From contig NZ_JAPEOX010000001.1 of NCBI RefSeq assembly GCF_026340675.1, positions 62,001 to 126,000 of the forward strand: 64,000 nucleotides of DNA. The letters are read 5' to 3'. The notes beneath the pieces are model-generated. The model was not told the origin of the DNA, made no database searches, and saw only the letters and a program-made list of their open reading frames with translations. The stretch's first letter is position 1, and the number at the start of each line of letters is the position of its first letter. The stretch comes from Streptomyces sp. NBC_01264. GTDB lineage: Bacteria > Actinomycetota > Actinomycetes > Streptomycetales > Streptomycetaceae. Shown in pieces: positions 9,595 to 19,019 of the stretch. The translations under genes were made by a program, and so were the position numbers.

Positions 9595-10966
9595 ATGGAC
9601 GCGGAGAATGGTCACCTGATCGAGGACGCTGACGGCGTGTCGGTTGCGGTGCGGGATGCGAGTGTTGGCAGTGCTGGTGTGGCATCGAAGACGACGGCGA
9701 CGAGCCGGGAAGCGGCGGCGGCGCACGGGCTGAGTCCCGCTCTGTTGGACGAGCTGGCCGAGCTCGCCGCGGGCAAGGCCCGTGACGGCGGGCTGCGGCT
9801 GATGGGCGAGGGCGGCCGGCTGGTCGAACTCACCCTGCACCTGATGCAGGCCGCTGTCGAGGCGGAGATGGACGTGCACCTGGCCGAGGGGCCGGCCGCA
9901 CCGGCGGCCGGGGATCGCGGTCCGGGGCAACGCCCGCAACGGCGACCGGCGCCGGAAGGTGATGACGGAGGTCGGCAGCGTGACGGTGCAGGTTCCCCGG
10001 GACCGGCTGGGCACCTTCACCTCTGGCCTGCTGCCGAAGTACGCGCCGCACCGGCGGCCTGGAGGAGATGGTGCTCTCGCTGACCGCGAAGGGCCTCACC
10101 TCCGGGGAAATCGTCGCGCATCTCGCCGAAACGTACGGCATGGAGACCTCCAAGGAGACGGTCTCCACCATCACGGACAAGGCCCTGGACGCCATGGCCG
10201 ACTGGCGCACGCGCCCGCTCGATCCGGTCCTGTTCGTGGACTGCGTGAACGTCAAGATCAGAGACGGTGCGGTGGCGAATCGCCCCATCTACGTGGTCCT
10301 CGCGGTCACCTGCGACGGCCACCGCGAGATCCTCGGACTGTGGGCCGGGGACGGCGGCGAGGGCGCCAAGTACTGGCAGAACGTCCTCGCCGAGCTGCAG
10401 AACAGCGGAGTGAGGGACGTCCTCATGCTCGTCTGCGACGGCCTCAAGGGCCTGTCCTAGGCCGTCAGCACCGTCTTCCCCGCCACGGTGGTCCAGCTCT
10501 GCATCGTTCACCTCATCCGCACCACGCTGAAGTACATCTCACGCGCGGACTGGGACAAAGCCGCCCGCGACCTCCGGCCCGTATATACCGCCGCCAACGA
10601 GGACGAGGCCCTTGCCCGGCTCGCCGAGTTCAGCGAGAAGTGGCAGGCCAAGTACCCGGCCGCGGTCCGTGCCTGGGAACGGTCCTGGAGCGAGGTGGTG
10701 CCCTTCCTGAGCTTCCCGCCGCCGATCCGGAAGATCATCTCGACGACGAACGCGATCGAGGGCCTGAACGCCCGCTGCCGGCGCTCGGTCAACGCCTGCG
10801 GGCACTTTCCGAACGAGACCGCCGCCCTCAAGCGCCTCAACCTCACCACCCTCGCGCCCTCGACCCGACCGGGAAGGGCCGCAAGCGGTGGACCAGCCGC
10901 TGGAAGGAGGCCATGAACGCGTTCGACATCGCCTTCGACGGCCGCCTCTCGGCCGAACGAGTGTGA
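9595..10966 (+). pseudogene. IS256-family (mutator-type) transposase, multiply broken
   Basis: The IS256 sequence is spread over several frames. N-terminal ELTLHLMQAAVEAEMDVHL comes first, then VGSVTVQVPRDRLGTF, then the catalytic part with LFVDCVNVKIRDG and YVVLAVTCDGHREILGLW. A TAG at 10458-10460 interrupts LKGLS/AVSTVFP, and the reading resumes with VVQLCIVHLIR and STTNAIEGLNARCRR. At least three frameshifts (about 9900, 10055 and 10855) and one stop make it inactive. Confidence 0.88.
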
Positions 10967-11113
10967 GCCAACCAGACCAACAAGAAACCTCTACGCCAAC
11001 CGAGTGGTGAACACGCTTTCGTGATACTCCCAGAAGATCAGCCAGCAACGCGACCAAGCCCTTCAGAAGGCCGAAGCCGCATAGGAGAGGACTCTACGAT
11101 TCCAGGGGATTGA

Positions 11114-11139
11114 CACACCACCGACAACGTGACAGCGCC
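11114..11139. mobile_element. IS6 terminal-repeat remnant
   Basis: CACACCACCGACAACGTGAC followed by AGCGCC is identical in pattern to the right terminal repeat of the intact IS6 copy ending at 45794. No transposase sequence is attached, so this is a scar left by deletion. Confidence 0.55.
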
Positions 11140-11179
11140 GGCGTTGTCCTTGTTCGGCACGCCCGGCCATCGGCCGGGG

Positions 11180-12061
11180 TCAGTTTGAGGGACAGCGTCG
11201 CTCGCCACAGCCGCGGACGTAGAGCTCCGCCGAGGCGGTGATCTCGGTGAGGTTCCCGCCCCCGTTGATCAGGACACGGCCGTTGCGCAGCAGTGTGGCA
11301 GTCTGTCCCGCCAGTGCGGTGCTCATGGAGCCGGTCGGGCCGAACTTGCCGGTTCGCGGGTTGTAGACCTCAGCCGAAGCCAGGAAGGTGTTGCCAAAGC
11401 CCCCGCCCGTGACCAGGACCGTGCCGTCGGCGAGCAGTGTCGCGGTGTGCACGCTGCGCGCATCGGCCATGCTGCCTGTGGTGGTGAAGGTGCCCGTCTT
11501 GGGGTTGTACACCTCGGCCGAGGCAAGCGCCCCGGTGGTGTTGTCGCCGCCTGCGACCAGTACCTTGCCGCTGCGCAGCGTGGTCGCGGTGCGGAACTCC
11601 CGGGCCACGCTCATGGATCCGGTCGCGGTGAACGTGGCTGCGGCGGGGTCGTAGAGCTCGGCCGAGGCCAGTTCGCCGTCCTCGCCGTTGCTGTTGCCAC
11701 CCGCGACGAGGACCTTGCCGTCGTTGAACCGGGTAGCCGTGTGTGTGTCCCGGGGGGTGGTCATGGGGCCGCTGGCGGTGAATGTGCCGGTGGCCGGGTC
11801 GTACAGCTCGGCCGACTCGGCGTTCCCGCCGAGTCCCCCGACGACAAGAACCTTGCCGCTGTGCAGTGGGGTCGCTGTCTGGAAGTACCGGGGCTGTGTC
11901 ATGGATCCGGTGGCAACGAAACTGCCGCCGCCCGTGCCGTCGGCCGACGCCGTACCGGCAAGGGTCGCACCCGATCCGAGCAGCAGCGCGGTGAGGAGCA
12001 GGAGAGGCATGGCCCTGAGGCGGTGAACGATTGTGGAGAGTCGTTGGAAGCGGTACGCCAC
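11180..12061 (-). CDS. Secreted kelch-repeat protein
   Basis: A 293-residue protein. I place the start at a GTG at 12061, preceded by CAGGGACGTCC. It has a long signal peptide ending LLGSGATLAGTASA. The mature protein consists of about five kelch blades of roughly 50 residues, each with a TGSM or SGPM turn, a T-A-T strand, GKVLVAGG-type glycine pairs and AELYDPATGTF. Such propellers are common in secreted carbohydrate-binding or oxidase proteins. The Cys/Tyr catalytic residues of galactose oxidase are not evident, so a binding role is more likely. Seven residues (GCGERRC) with a possible disulphide close the protein. Confidence 0.8.
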   Translation of the reverse strand: MAYRFQRLSTIVHRLRAMPLLLLTALLLGSGATLAGTASADGTGGGSFVATGSMTQPRYFQTATPLHSGKVLVVGGLGGNAESAELYDPATGTFTASGPMTTPRDTHTATRFNDGKVLVAGGNSNGEDGELASAELYDPAAATFTATGSMSVAREFRTATTLRSGKVLVAGGDNTTGALASAEVYNPKTGTFTTTGSMADARSVHTATLLADGTVLVTGGGFGNTFLASAEVYNPRTGKFGPTGSMSTALAGQTATLLRNGRVLINGGGNLTEITASAELYVRGCGERRCPSN

Positions 12062-12432
12062 GGACGTCCCTGACCCTTGCAGAATAATTATATTCGACCT
12101 TCTTCGCCTGGCTGATGGAAGCCGCCGAGTCCTCGTCCGTCCTTGCTCAGACGGCGGGTTGGAGGACTCCGCGAGGCGCCATACTGCTTGGCTCCGATCA
12201 CGTCGGCTCCGGCAATTCACTGCCGAAGAGGAAAAATCACCTGTTCGTCCCATCGGATGGTGCCGATCGTGAGTCGTGTAATGCGGGAGGGCGCCATTCC
12301 ATGCCCCGGTCCGGCGGGTACCCGTGAAGGGTGTCTGTCCGTGGGTGGTTCTGGTCAGGGGTGCGCGTCGGCTGACGTGCCGGATGACGCCGGGTTCCAT
12401 GGGCCCAGGGCTTGCGGGTGGGCCTCCTTTCT
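12062..12432. other. Upstream region of the kelch gene, no gene
   Basis: Contains a local A/T-rich patch (AATAATTATATTCGAC at about 12082) suitable for the leftward promoter of the kelch gene. No credible coding frame was found. Confidence 0.4.
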
Positions 12433-13289
12433 GGGCACTGTCACGTTGTCGGTGGTGTGACCGCGGGAGGGTAAGAAGAGGCCTTCAACGGCTGGTTGCT
12501 CAGGCTGTGGCCGGCATGCCGGCGGCGCCGGTGATCTGGTTCCAGATCGTGAACCTGACGGTCATCTCGAAGCGGTGGCGTCCGGCGGTCGTCAGGTGCC
12601 GGTGGGGTCGGAAGTGGGGTGAGATCCCGGTGAACGCGGACAGGAACCGCTGCGCGCCGCCGACGCTGCGGAAGCCTTTCATCGCGCGTTCGCGCTGCCG
12701 GGTGGGCTGGTGGGAGTTCTCCGCCCGGTTGTTCAACCCCTTGTGCGCACGGTGCTCCACCGACGGCATCACCTCACGGTGCGCGGCCCCGTAGGACTTC
12801 AGCTTGTCGGTGACGACCACGCGGGGCATCTGCCCGGTGGAGGTGAGGAGCCGGCGGAAGAAGCGCCTGGCCGCAGCCTTATCTCACCGGTTCTGGACGA
12901 GGATGTCGAGGACGTTTCCGTCGGCGTCCACGGCCCGCCACAGGTACTTCTGCACCCCGCCGTTCTTGATGAAGACCTCGTCGAGATGCCACTTGTCACC
13001 GGGCCGCGGACGCCTTCGGCGCAAGGCATTGGCATAGGTCTGGCCGAACTTCCGACAACAGCGCCGGACCGTCTCATAGGAGACGATCACGCCCCGCTCG
13101 AGCATCATCTCCTCGACCTCCCGGTAGCTGAGGGGGAAGCGGAAGTACAGCCACACACAGTGCGCAATGATCTCGGCCGGGTAGCGGTGGTTCTTGTTCG
13201 ACGGCACCACAGACGACCGAACCCCATCCCTCCCCGGACACGGACAACCCGAAGATCATCCCAGACCGTCGGACAAGGTGACAGTGCCC
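12433..13289 (-). mobile_element. IS6-family element, transposase with in-frame stop
   Basis: Full-length copy with terminal repeats at 12433 (GGGCACTGTCACGTTGTCGG) and 13289. The transposase runs from an ATG at 13210 to a stop at 12500 in one frame (237 codons) and has the WHLDEVFIK, VVVTDKLKSYG and NRAENSHQPTRQ motifs. A TGA at 12884-12886 replaces the CGG found in other copies within LVQNRRDKAAA, so the protein is cut between the first and second catalytic Asp. Confidence 0.9.
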
Positions 13290-13406
13290 GATCTGGGACC
13301 AAATCACCGGCGTCGCCGGCATGCCCTCCGCTGCCTGAGCAACCAGGACCCGACGGCTTCTTCACACCCTCAAACGATCACACCACCGACAACGTGACAG
13401 CGCCCG
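13290..13406 (+). mobile_element. IS6-family right-end remnant
   Basis: Directly abuts the left end of the previous IS6 copy. Encodes IWDQITGVAGMPSAA and a stop, then CTCAAACGATCACACCACCG and the terminal repeat. It is the last 117 bases of a related copy, closest to the one at 25934-26794. Confidence 0.8.
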
Positions 13407-13423
13407 ATAGCCCCCCCGTTATC

Positions 13424-13678
13424 TTTTTCGCGGTCCTGCAATGGGGCCGCTGGCCTCCGGGCCCGGTATGACTGTGTCCCCTCTGTCGAAGTGATGGCCT
13501 GGGGGGTGGTGTCGCCGGGGCCGTGGGGTGCCGTCGGAGATGCTGATGAGAGACCCGGCCACCGCCCGGTCCGGCGCAATGCCGGGCAGAGACGTGGGCG
13601 GCAGGTCTGCATAACGTGGATGCGCGAGCACGGTGCCAACGCCGAGGCCGGCCAGGTCAACCACCCGGGAGGGGTGCG
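13424..13678 (+). ncRNA. IS110 left non-coding end, candidate bridge-RNA region
   Basis: About 250 bases without a credible gene lie directly upstream of the IS110 transposase. In the IS110 group this end encodes a structured guide RNA that pairs with donor and target DNA. Several G/C-rich self-complementary stretches are visible here (for example GGCCTCCGGGCCC near 13455 and CCGGGGCCGTGGGG near 13516). The RNA boundaries and loops cannot be set by eye. Confidence 0.4.
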
Positions 13679-14893
13679 ATGTTAGACACCGGTGATGTGG
13701 GCGTCTTCCTGGGTATGGACGTCGGCAAGACAGCTCACCACGGCCACGGTCTGACGCCGGCGGGCAAGAAGGTCTTCGACAAACCGATGCCTAACAGCGA
13801 ACCGAGACTGCGGGCCGTCTTCGACAAGCTGATCGCGAAGTTCGGCACGGTGCTGGTGATCGTGGACCAGCCCGCATCGATCGGGGCTCTGCCGCTGACC
13901 GTCGCCCGGGACGCGGGCTGCGAAGTCGCCTACCTGCCCGGCCTCGCGATGCGGCGGATCGCTGATCTGTATCCGGGCGAGGCGAAAACGGACGCGAAGG
14001 ACGCGGCGGTGATCGCGGACGCGGCCAGGACGATGCCCCATGTCCTGCGTTCGCTGGAGCTGACCGACGAGGTCACTGCCGAGCTCACGGTGCTGACCGG
14101 CTTCGACCAGGACCTCGCCGCCGAAGCCACCCGCACCAGCAACCGGATACGCGGCCTGCTCACCCAGTTCCACCCCTCGCTGGAACGCGTACTCGGACCC
14201 CGGCTGGACCACCGGGCCGTCACCTGGCTCCTCGAACGCTACGGATCCCCGGCCGCTCTGCGGAAAGCCGGCCGCCGCAGGCTCGTCGAACTCATCCGCC
14301 CGAAGGCCCCGCGGATGGCCGTCCGGCTGATCGACGAGGTCTTCGACGCTCTCGACGAACAGACCGTCGTGGTCCCGGGAACCGGGACTCTCGACATCGT
14401 GATCCCGTCCCTGGCCGCTTCCCTCGCGGCGGTTCACGACCAGCGCCGGGCCTTGGAAGCGCAGATCAGCAGCCTGCTGGAGGCTCACCCTCTTCACCAG
14501 GTCCTGACCTCGATGCCGGGAGTCGGCGTCAGGACCGCTGCCGTCCTGCTGGTCACCGTCGGCGACGGCACCAGTTTCCCCAGCGCCGCCCACCTCGCCT
14601 CCTACGCCGGGCTCGCGCCGACGACGAAGTCGTCCGGGACCTCGATCCACGGCGAACACGCACCCAGAGGCGGAAACCGGCAGCTCAAACGCGCCATGTT
14701 CCTCTCCGCCTTCGCCTGCATGAACGCCGACCCGGCCTCCCGCACCTACTACGACAGACAAAGAGCCCGCGGGAAAACCCACACCCAGGCCCTCCTCCGC
14801 CTCGCCCGCCAACGCATCAGCGTCCTGTTCGCCATGCTCCGCGACGGCACCTTCTACGAGTCCAGAACCCCCGCCATCACCCTCGCCGCATGA
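13679..14893 (+). CDS. IS110-family transposase (DEDD recombinase)
   Basis: A 404-residue open frame with ATG at 13679 after GGGAGGGG. The N-terminal RuvC-like domain has FLGMDVGKTAHH, VIVDQPAS and KTDAKDAAVIADAAR (the DEDD residues). The C-terminal part has MPGVGVRTAAVLL, then YAGLAPTTKSSGTS with the conserved Ser region, then GGNRQLKRAMF. These recombinases insert circular IS intermediates at RNA-specified sites. The gene is complete, so the element may be active. Right flank ends near 14960. Confidence 0.93.
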   Translation: MLDTGDVGVFLGMDVGKTAHHGHGLTPAGKKVFDKPMPNSEPRLRAVFDKLIAKFGTVLVIVDQPASIGALPLTVARDAGCEVAYLPGLAMRRIADLYPGEAKTDAKDAAVIADAARTMPHVLRSLELTDEVTAELTVLTGFDQDLAAEATRTSNRIRGLLTQFHPSLERVLGPRLDHRAVTWLLERYGSPAALRKAGRRRLVELIRPKAPRMAVRLIDEVFDALDEQTVVVPGTGTLDIVIPSLAASLAAVHDQRRALEAQISSLLEAHPLHQVLTSMPGVGVRTAAVLLVTVGDGTSFPSAAHLASYAGLAPTTKSSGTSIHGEHAPRGGNRQLKRAMFLSAFACMNADPASRTYYDRQRARGKTHTQALLRLARQRISVLFAMLRDGTFYESRTPAITLAA

Positions 14894-15039
14894 CCACCCC
14901 AAACAGCCCCATACCCGGCACCACGTCCTTGACGAAGGACATAGAGACCCCCCCAGCATCCACTGATCGGTTGATTTTCTAATGCACGGGGACTGGGATC
15001 CTGTCGCCTAAGCGGTTTTTTATTTACAAAGGAGGTAAA

Positions 15040-15276
15040 ATGGAACAAATGAAAGAATTGTGGATTAATTGTGTTACCCACGTTCAAGACGTCGACCTCA
15101 CCCCAACCCCTCAGGAATGTTCGACTTGCTATTCTTCTGAGCAAACGTTCCTCATCATGGCATGTAACGTAGATGCAAAGATTTGCGTTAACTGCATTAT
15201 GAAAATGCAGGTGAATCCAACTTCCCACACGCTACTTTGTCCCTACTGCCGCACGAAAATTGAGGCTAGGTACTAG
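15040..15276 (+). CDS. Small RING-like cysteine-rich protein
   Basis: A 78-residue protein behind an excellent ribosome binding site (AAAGGAGGTAAA before ATG). Cys residues at 27, 30, 42, 49, 52, 67 and 70 form CxxC, C, CxxC and CPYC clusters spaced as in a RING or treble-clef cross-brace fold. The fourth ligand is not obvious. The gene is clearly A/T-richer than everything around it, with codons such as TTA and ATT that are rare in Streptomyces. It sits between an IS110 and an IS6 element, so it is probably foreign. The Cys layout is shared with the protein at 47146-47535. Function unknown; a zinc-binding protein-interaction role is inferred. Confidence 0.6.
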   Translation: MEQMKELWINCVTHVQDVDLTPTPQECSTCYSSEQTFLIMACNVDAKICVNCIMKMQVNPTSHTLLCPYCRTKIEARY

Positions 15277-15321
15277 TTGTATCGCTTGGCCTCAGCCGGG
15301 GTCGCGGAAAGCTCTCATTCG

Positions 15322-16151
15322 GGGTGCTGTCACGTTGTCGGAGGCGGTCTGGATGATCTTCGGGTTGTCCGTGTCCGGGGAGGGGCTCGACCGTGTCGTC
15401 CGGAGTGCCGTCGTACAAGAATCACCGCTACCCGGTGGAGATCATTTCGCACTGTGTGTGGCTGTACTTCCGCTTCCCCCCTCAGCTACCGCGAAGTCGA
15501 GGAGATGATGCTCGAGCGGGGCGTGATCGTCTCCTATGAGACGGTCCGGCGCCGGTGTCGGAAGTTCGGCCAGACCTACGCCAACGCGCTGCGCCGCCGG
15601 CGCCAGCGACCCGGCGATAAATGGCATCTGGACGAGGCCTTCGTCAAGATCGGCGGGTTGCAGAAGTACTTGTGGCGAGCTGTCGACCAGGACGGCAACG
15701 TCCTCGACATCCTGGTCCAGAACCGGCGGGACAAGGCCGCGGCCAGGCGTTTCTTCCGCAGACTCCTCACCACCACCGGACAGATGCCCCGGGTGATCGT
15801 CACCGACAAGCTGAAGTCGTACGGGGCCGCGCACCGGGAAGTGATGCCGTCGGTGGAGCGCCGTGCACACAAGGGGTTGAACAACCGGGCGGAGAACTCC
15901 CACCAGCCCACCCGGCAACGGGAACGGGCGATGAAAGGCTTCCGCAGCGTCGGAGGCGCGAGGCGGTTCCTGTCCGCGTTCACCGGGATCTCACCCCACT
16001 TCCGACCCCACCGGCACCTCATGACCGCCGGACGCCACCGCCTCGAAATGATGATCCGCTTCACCATCTGGAACCACATCACCGGATCCGCCGGCCTGCC
16101 CGCGATGGCCTGAGCGCCGGTCCACGGAAGGCCTCGGCACACCCTGACCAG
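15322..16151 (+). mobile_element. IS6-family element, frameshifted and lacking its right end
   Basis: Left terminal repeat GGGTGCTGTCACGTTGTCGG at 15322. The transposase begins with the GTG at 15391 (SSGVPSYKNHRYPVEI) and changes frame at about 15475-15482. There the copy has a longer C-run than others in FRFPLSYREVEEM. From LSYREVEEM to the stop at 16113 it is open (WHLDEAFVK, VTDKLKSYG, NRAENSHQ). The right terminal repeat is lost at the junction with an ISAs1 fragment near 16155. Confidence 0.88.
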
Positions 16152-16172
16152 GACTGATTCATAGTCGTGTTG

Positions 16173-16422
16173 ATCATGCTGCGTCGCAGGTCAGGGGCAG
16201 TCCGAGTAGGTCGAGCGGGCGGGTGAATGGTGTGTAGGAGACCTCTCGGAGCCCGGCGGCGATGTTGCGGTGGCCGGCGTCCCGCAGGGTGTTGATCGCG
16301 AGGTTGCGCAAGGTGGCCATGTTCTCCGGTCCGTGTCCAGTGCGGATTTTGGAGGCGTCCTCGGTGAACGTCGAGTCTCTGATGTGATGGACGGCCTCGA
16401 TGCCCCACTGGGCGCTCCGTAG
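16173..16422 (-). pseudogene. ISAs1-family transposase C-terminal remnant
   Basis: In the correct frame it reads [20 protein letters not shown], then [19 protein letters not shown], then [19 protein letters not shown] before a stop near 16173. These are the last 80 residues of an ISAs1 transposase, including the final catalytic region. It is fused at 16422 to a truncated IS6 transposase, so both elements were cut in one deletion. Confidence 0.8.
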
Positions 16423-16917
16423 GAGGCGAGCTTGTCGGTGACGACCGCCCGGGGCACCTGCCTGGTCGTGGTGAGGAGCCGACGGAAGAAACGCCTGGCC
16501 GCGCCCTTGTCACGTCGGCTCTGCACCAGGATGTCCAGGACGTTTCCGTCGGCGTCCACGGCCCGCCACAGGTACTTGTGCTTCCCGCCGATCTTGATGA
16601 AGACCTCGTCGAGGTGCCACTTGTCACCGGGCCGCGGGCGCCTGCGGCGCAGGCTGTTGGCGTAGGCCTGGCTGAACTTCAGGCACCACCGGCGGATGCT
16701 CTCGTAAGAGACGATCACGCCCCGCTCGAGCATCATCTCCTCCACCTCGCGGTAGGAGAGCGGGAAGCGGAAGTACAGCCACACACAGTGCGAAATGATC
16801 TCCACCGGGTAGCGGTGGTTCGCGTACGACCGCGTGCTCGACGATATGAACGGGCCCCTCCCCAGACGGACAGTCCGAAGATCATCCCACCCCGCCACCG
16901 ACAACGTGACAGTGCCC
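16423..16917 (-). mobile_element. IS6-family element, N-terminal half
   Basis: Retains one terminal repeat at 16917 (the inverse of GGGCACTGTCACGTTGTCGG). The transposase N-terminal half is kept through HRYPVEIISHCVWLYFRFPL, KWHLDEVFIKIGG and [11 protein letters not shown]. It ends abruptly at 16423 in ISAs1 sequence. Confidence 0.88.
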
Positions 16918-17006
16918 GATCGAGCGATCACGAACGAAGAGAAGTCGGACTTAACGACCACTCAAGCCGCTTTACACGACATAGCAGCCTCGGGGACAGC
17001 GTCGCG

Positions 17007-18287
17007 TCAGTCCAAGCAGCCCGGGACTGGGTTCTGACTTCCCCGGCAGTTGGCGGGAACGTTCTCGGAGACGACGAGGTCGCCGAAGGTACGCACCTGA
17101 CCTTGGTTGTAGATTCCGCCAGGCTCGGCCTGCGAGGTGTTCCGCCTGACCTTGGTGTCGGTCAGCGTCACGGAGCCATCCGCAATGAAAACGCCCCCGG
17201 CCCTGCGGGACGCGGCCAGAGCTCGGTTGCCGTCCACGCGTGAACGCCGTAGAGCCACCTCTTGGGCGACGTTGATGTAAATACCGCCGCCGTCCGCGAT
17301 CGTGGCGGTGTTGTTCTGCACCTTCGAGTCCTCCAACAGCGCGTTCCCCTCGATGTAAAGTCCGCCACCGAAGGTGTGGGCCGTGTTGTTGCTGACAGTG
17401 GTGTGGCGCAGGGTCAGGATGCTGGCGCCCTTGTTCATGATGCCGCCGCCGTCGTCTGCAGCTTGGTTGCCATCGACGACCGAGTCGATCAAGTCGAGGT
17501 TCGCGCCGCCGAAGTTGTAGATCGCGCCACCGGAATTGCCGTTGGCCCGGTTGCCGTTGAGGGTGCTGCCCTCGACCACAGATCGGGCCTGCAGGTGCAG
17601 CGCGCCACCCGTGTTGGTGGCGACGTTCCGGAGGAGATGGGAGTCGACAACGGTCAGCGCGCCGGAGGCATCGTTGTAGACAGCACCGCCGTCGTAGGCG
17701 GTGTTATCCACGAGCATGCTGCGTGCAATGTGCGTCACTCCCGAGTTCGCAATCGCGCCGCCGTTCGCTGAAGATCCATCGCCGCCGGAGTTGCCCTTGA
17801 GGGTGACCGTGTCCAGGTTCAGGCTGCCGCCCTTCTGTACCAGGACAGCACCACCTCCTGAGCCGGGCGCGGCGTGGCCGCCTGATAGCGTCAAGTGACG
17901 TAGAGTGAGGGCGCCGCCCGTTTCGACCTCCATGATCCGGAAGCTTCCGGCCGTGCTCGCCCGCTTGATGGTGGCGCCGTTCCCGTCGATGGTGATCTGT
18001 TGAAGCATCGCGGGAAGAGCGTTGCCGCTGCGTTCGGAGTCGATGGAGTACGTGCAGCCCTTGGCAAGAACGATGAGGGTTTCCGCCCTCGTGTTGGCCT
18101 GGTTGATCGCTTCGACGAGACGGGCGGGATCGCAGCGGACGTGGAGGACTTTCCCATCGGCGCCGTGACCCGGCACCACAGCCGGTGACCCCACGACACC
18201 AGGGGCGGCAACGGCTGGGGCCGCCACACCCGCCACCACGAGGAAAGCAGCAGTTACGGCCGGCACGCGGACCTTGGAGCGCTTCAA
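17007..18287 (-). CDS. Secreted right-handed beta-helix protein
   Basis: A 426-residue protein starting MKRSKVRVPAVTAAFLVVAG, with a signal peptide cut after AVAA. From residue 60 on it is a series of parallel beta-helix coils. Repeated strands such as ITIDGNGATIKRA, LTLRHLTLSGGHA, GGAIANSGV, GGAVYNDASG and GGGLYIEGN recur about every 22-30 residues, with stacked Asn residues. This is the fold of pectate-lyase-like and polymorphic adhesin proteins. No polysaccharide-lyase catalytic residues stand out, so a surface or matrix role is more likely. The gene is intact and lies between IS-rich blocks. Confidence 0.8.
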   Translation of the reverse strand: MKRSKVRVPAVTAAFLVVAGVAAPAVAAPGVVGSPAVVPGHGADGKVLHVRCDPARLVEAINQANTRAETLIVLAKGCTYSIDSERSGNALPAMLQQITIDGNGATIKRASTAGSFRIMEVETGGALTLRHLTLSGGHAAPGSGGGAVLVQKGGSLNLDTVTLKGNSGGDGSSANGGAIANSGVTHIARSMLVDNTAYDGGAVYNDASGALTVVDSHLLRNVATNTGGALHLQARSVVEGSTLNGNRANGNSGGAIYNFGGANLDLIDSVVDGNQAADDGGGIMNKGASILTLRHTTVSNNTAHTFGGGLYIEGNALLEDSKVQNNTATIADGGGIYINVAQEVALRRSRVDGNRALAASRRAGGVFIADGSVTLTDTKVRRNTSQAEPGGIYNQGQVRTFGDLVVSENVPANCRGSQNPVPGCLD

Positions 18288-18489
18288 GATGACATCCCAT
18301 CAGAGATTCCGATTGACACCCAGCATGCCTGCCCGCCTGCAGGTGGAGACCACACCGGCCGAAAGAGGGATCGGACAAGGCGCGCGGGTGAACTTGTTCC
18401 GCTTTGACGGACGCCTTGGTGCCTGAGTTCCGCAGTTGGCAGTGTTGCCTAAGGGCTTGCAGATCATCAAGGTGTTGCTTCCCGACCTG

Positions 18490-19010
18490 GGGCTCGTTGG
18501 TCTGGTAGGCGCATCCCGGACGAGACCCGTGACCAACTCTTCGCGAAGTTCGCGGTGTTGTTCCCGCATCTGGACGAGCGGCAGCGGCGGCTGTTGATGG
18601 GGGCCGAGGCCCGGCTGCTGGGGCATGGTGGCATCCGCGCTGTCGCTCGGGCGGCCCAGGTCAGTGAGACGACGGTCCGCGATGGCGTGTTCGAGCTGGA
18701 ATCCGGCGACGAGCTGTTGGGGCGGGTCCGGCGTCCCGGCGGAGGACGCAAACGGGTCGCCGATCTGGACCCGGGGCTACGGCCGGCACTGCTGGCGCTG
18801 GTCGAGCCCGATGAGAGCGGCGACCCGATGTCGCCGCTGCGGTGGACGTTGAAATCGACCCGTACGCTCGCGGCGGAGCTGGCCCGGGCCGGGCACCGGA
18901 TCAGCGCCGATACCGTGGGTGACCTGCTGCGGGAGGAAGGCTTCAGTCTTCAGGCCAACGCGAAGACGCTCGAGGGCAGTCAGCATCCGGACCGGGACAC
19001 CCAGGGCGGA
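18490..19010 (+). pseudogene. ISAzo13-family transposase N-terminal fragment
   Basis: Reads FPHLDERQRRLLMGAEARLL, GHGGIRAVARAAQVSETTVR, then RVRRPGGGRKR, SPLRWTLKSTRTLAAELAR and LLREEGFSLQANAKTLEG, the DNA-binding N-terminus of ISAzo13-type transposases. It stops at SQHPDRDTQG, where the IS30 left end begins. The catalytic half is absent from the window. Confidence 0.82.
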
Positions 19011-19019
19011 TTCAACTGG

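Noticed and set aside
13682-14959. 425-residue open frame on the - strand
   Set aside because: Exact antisense of the intact IS110 transposase; its sequence has the Gly/Arg bias of a shadow frame.
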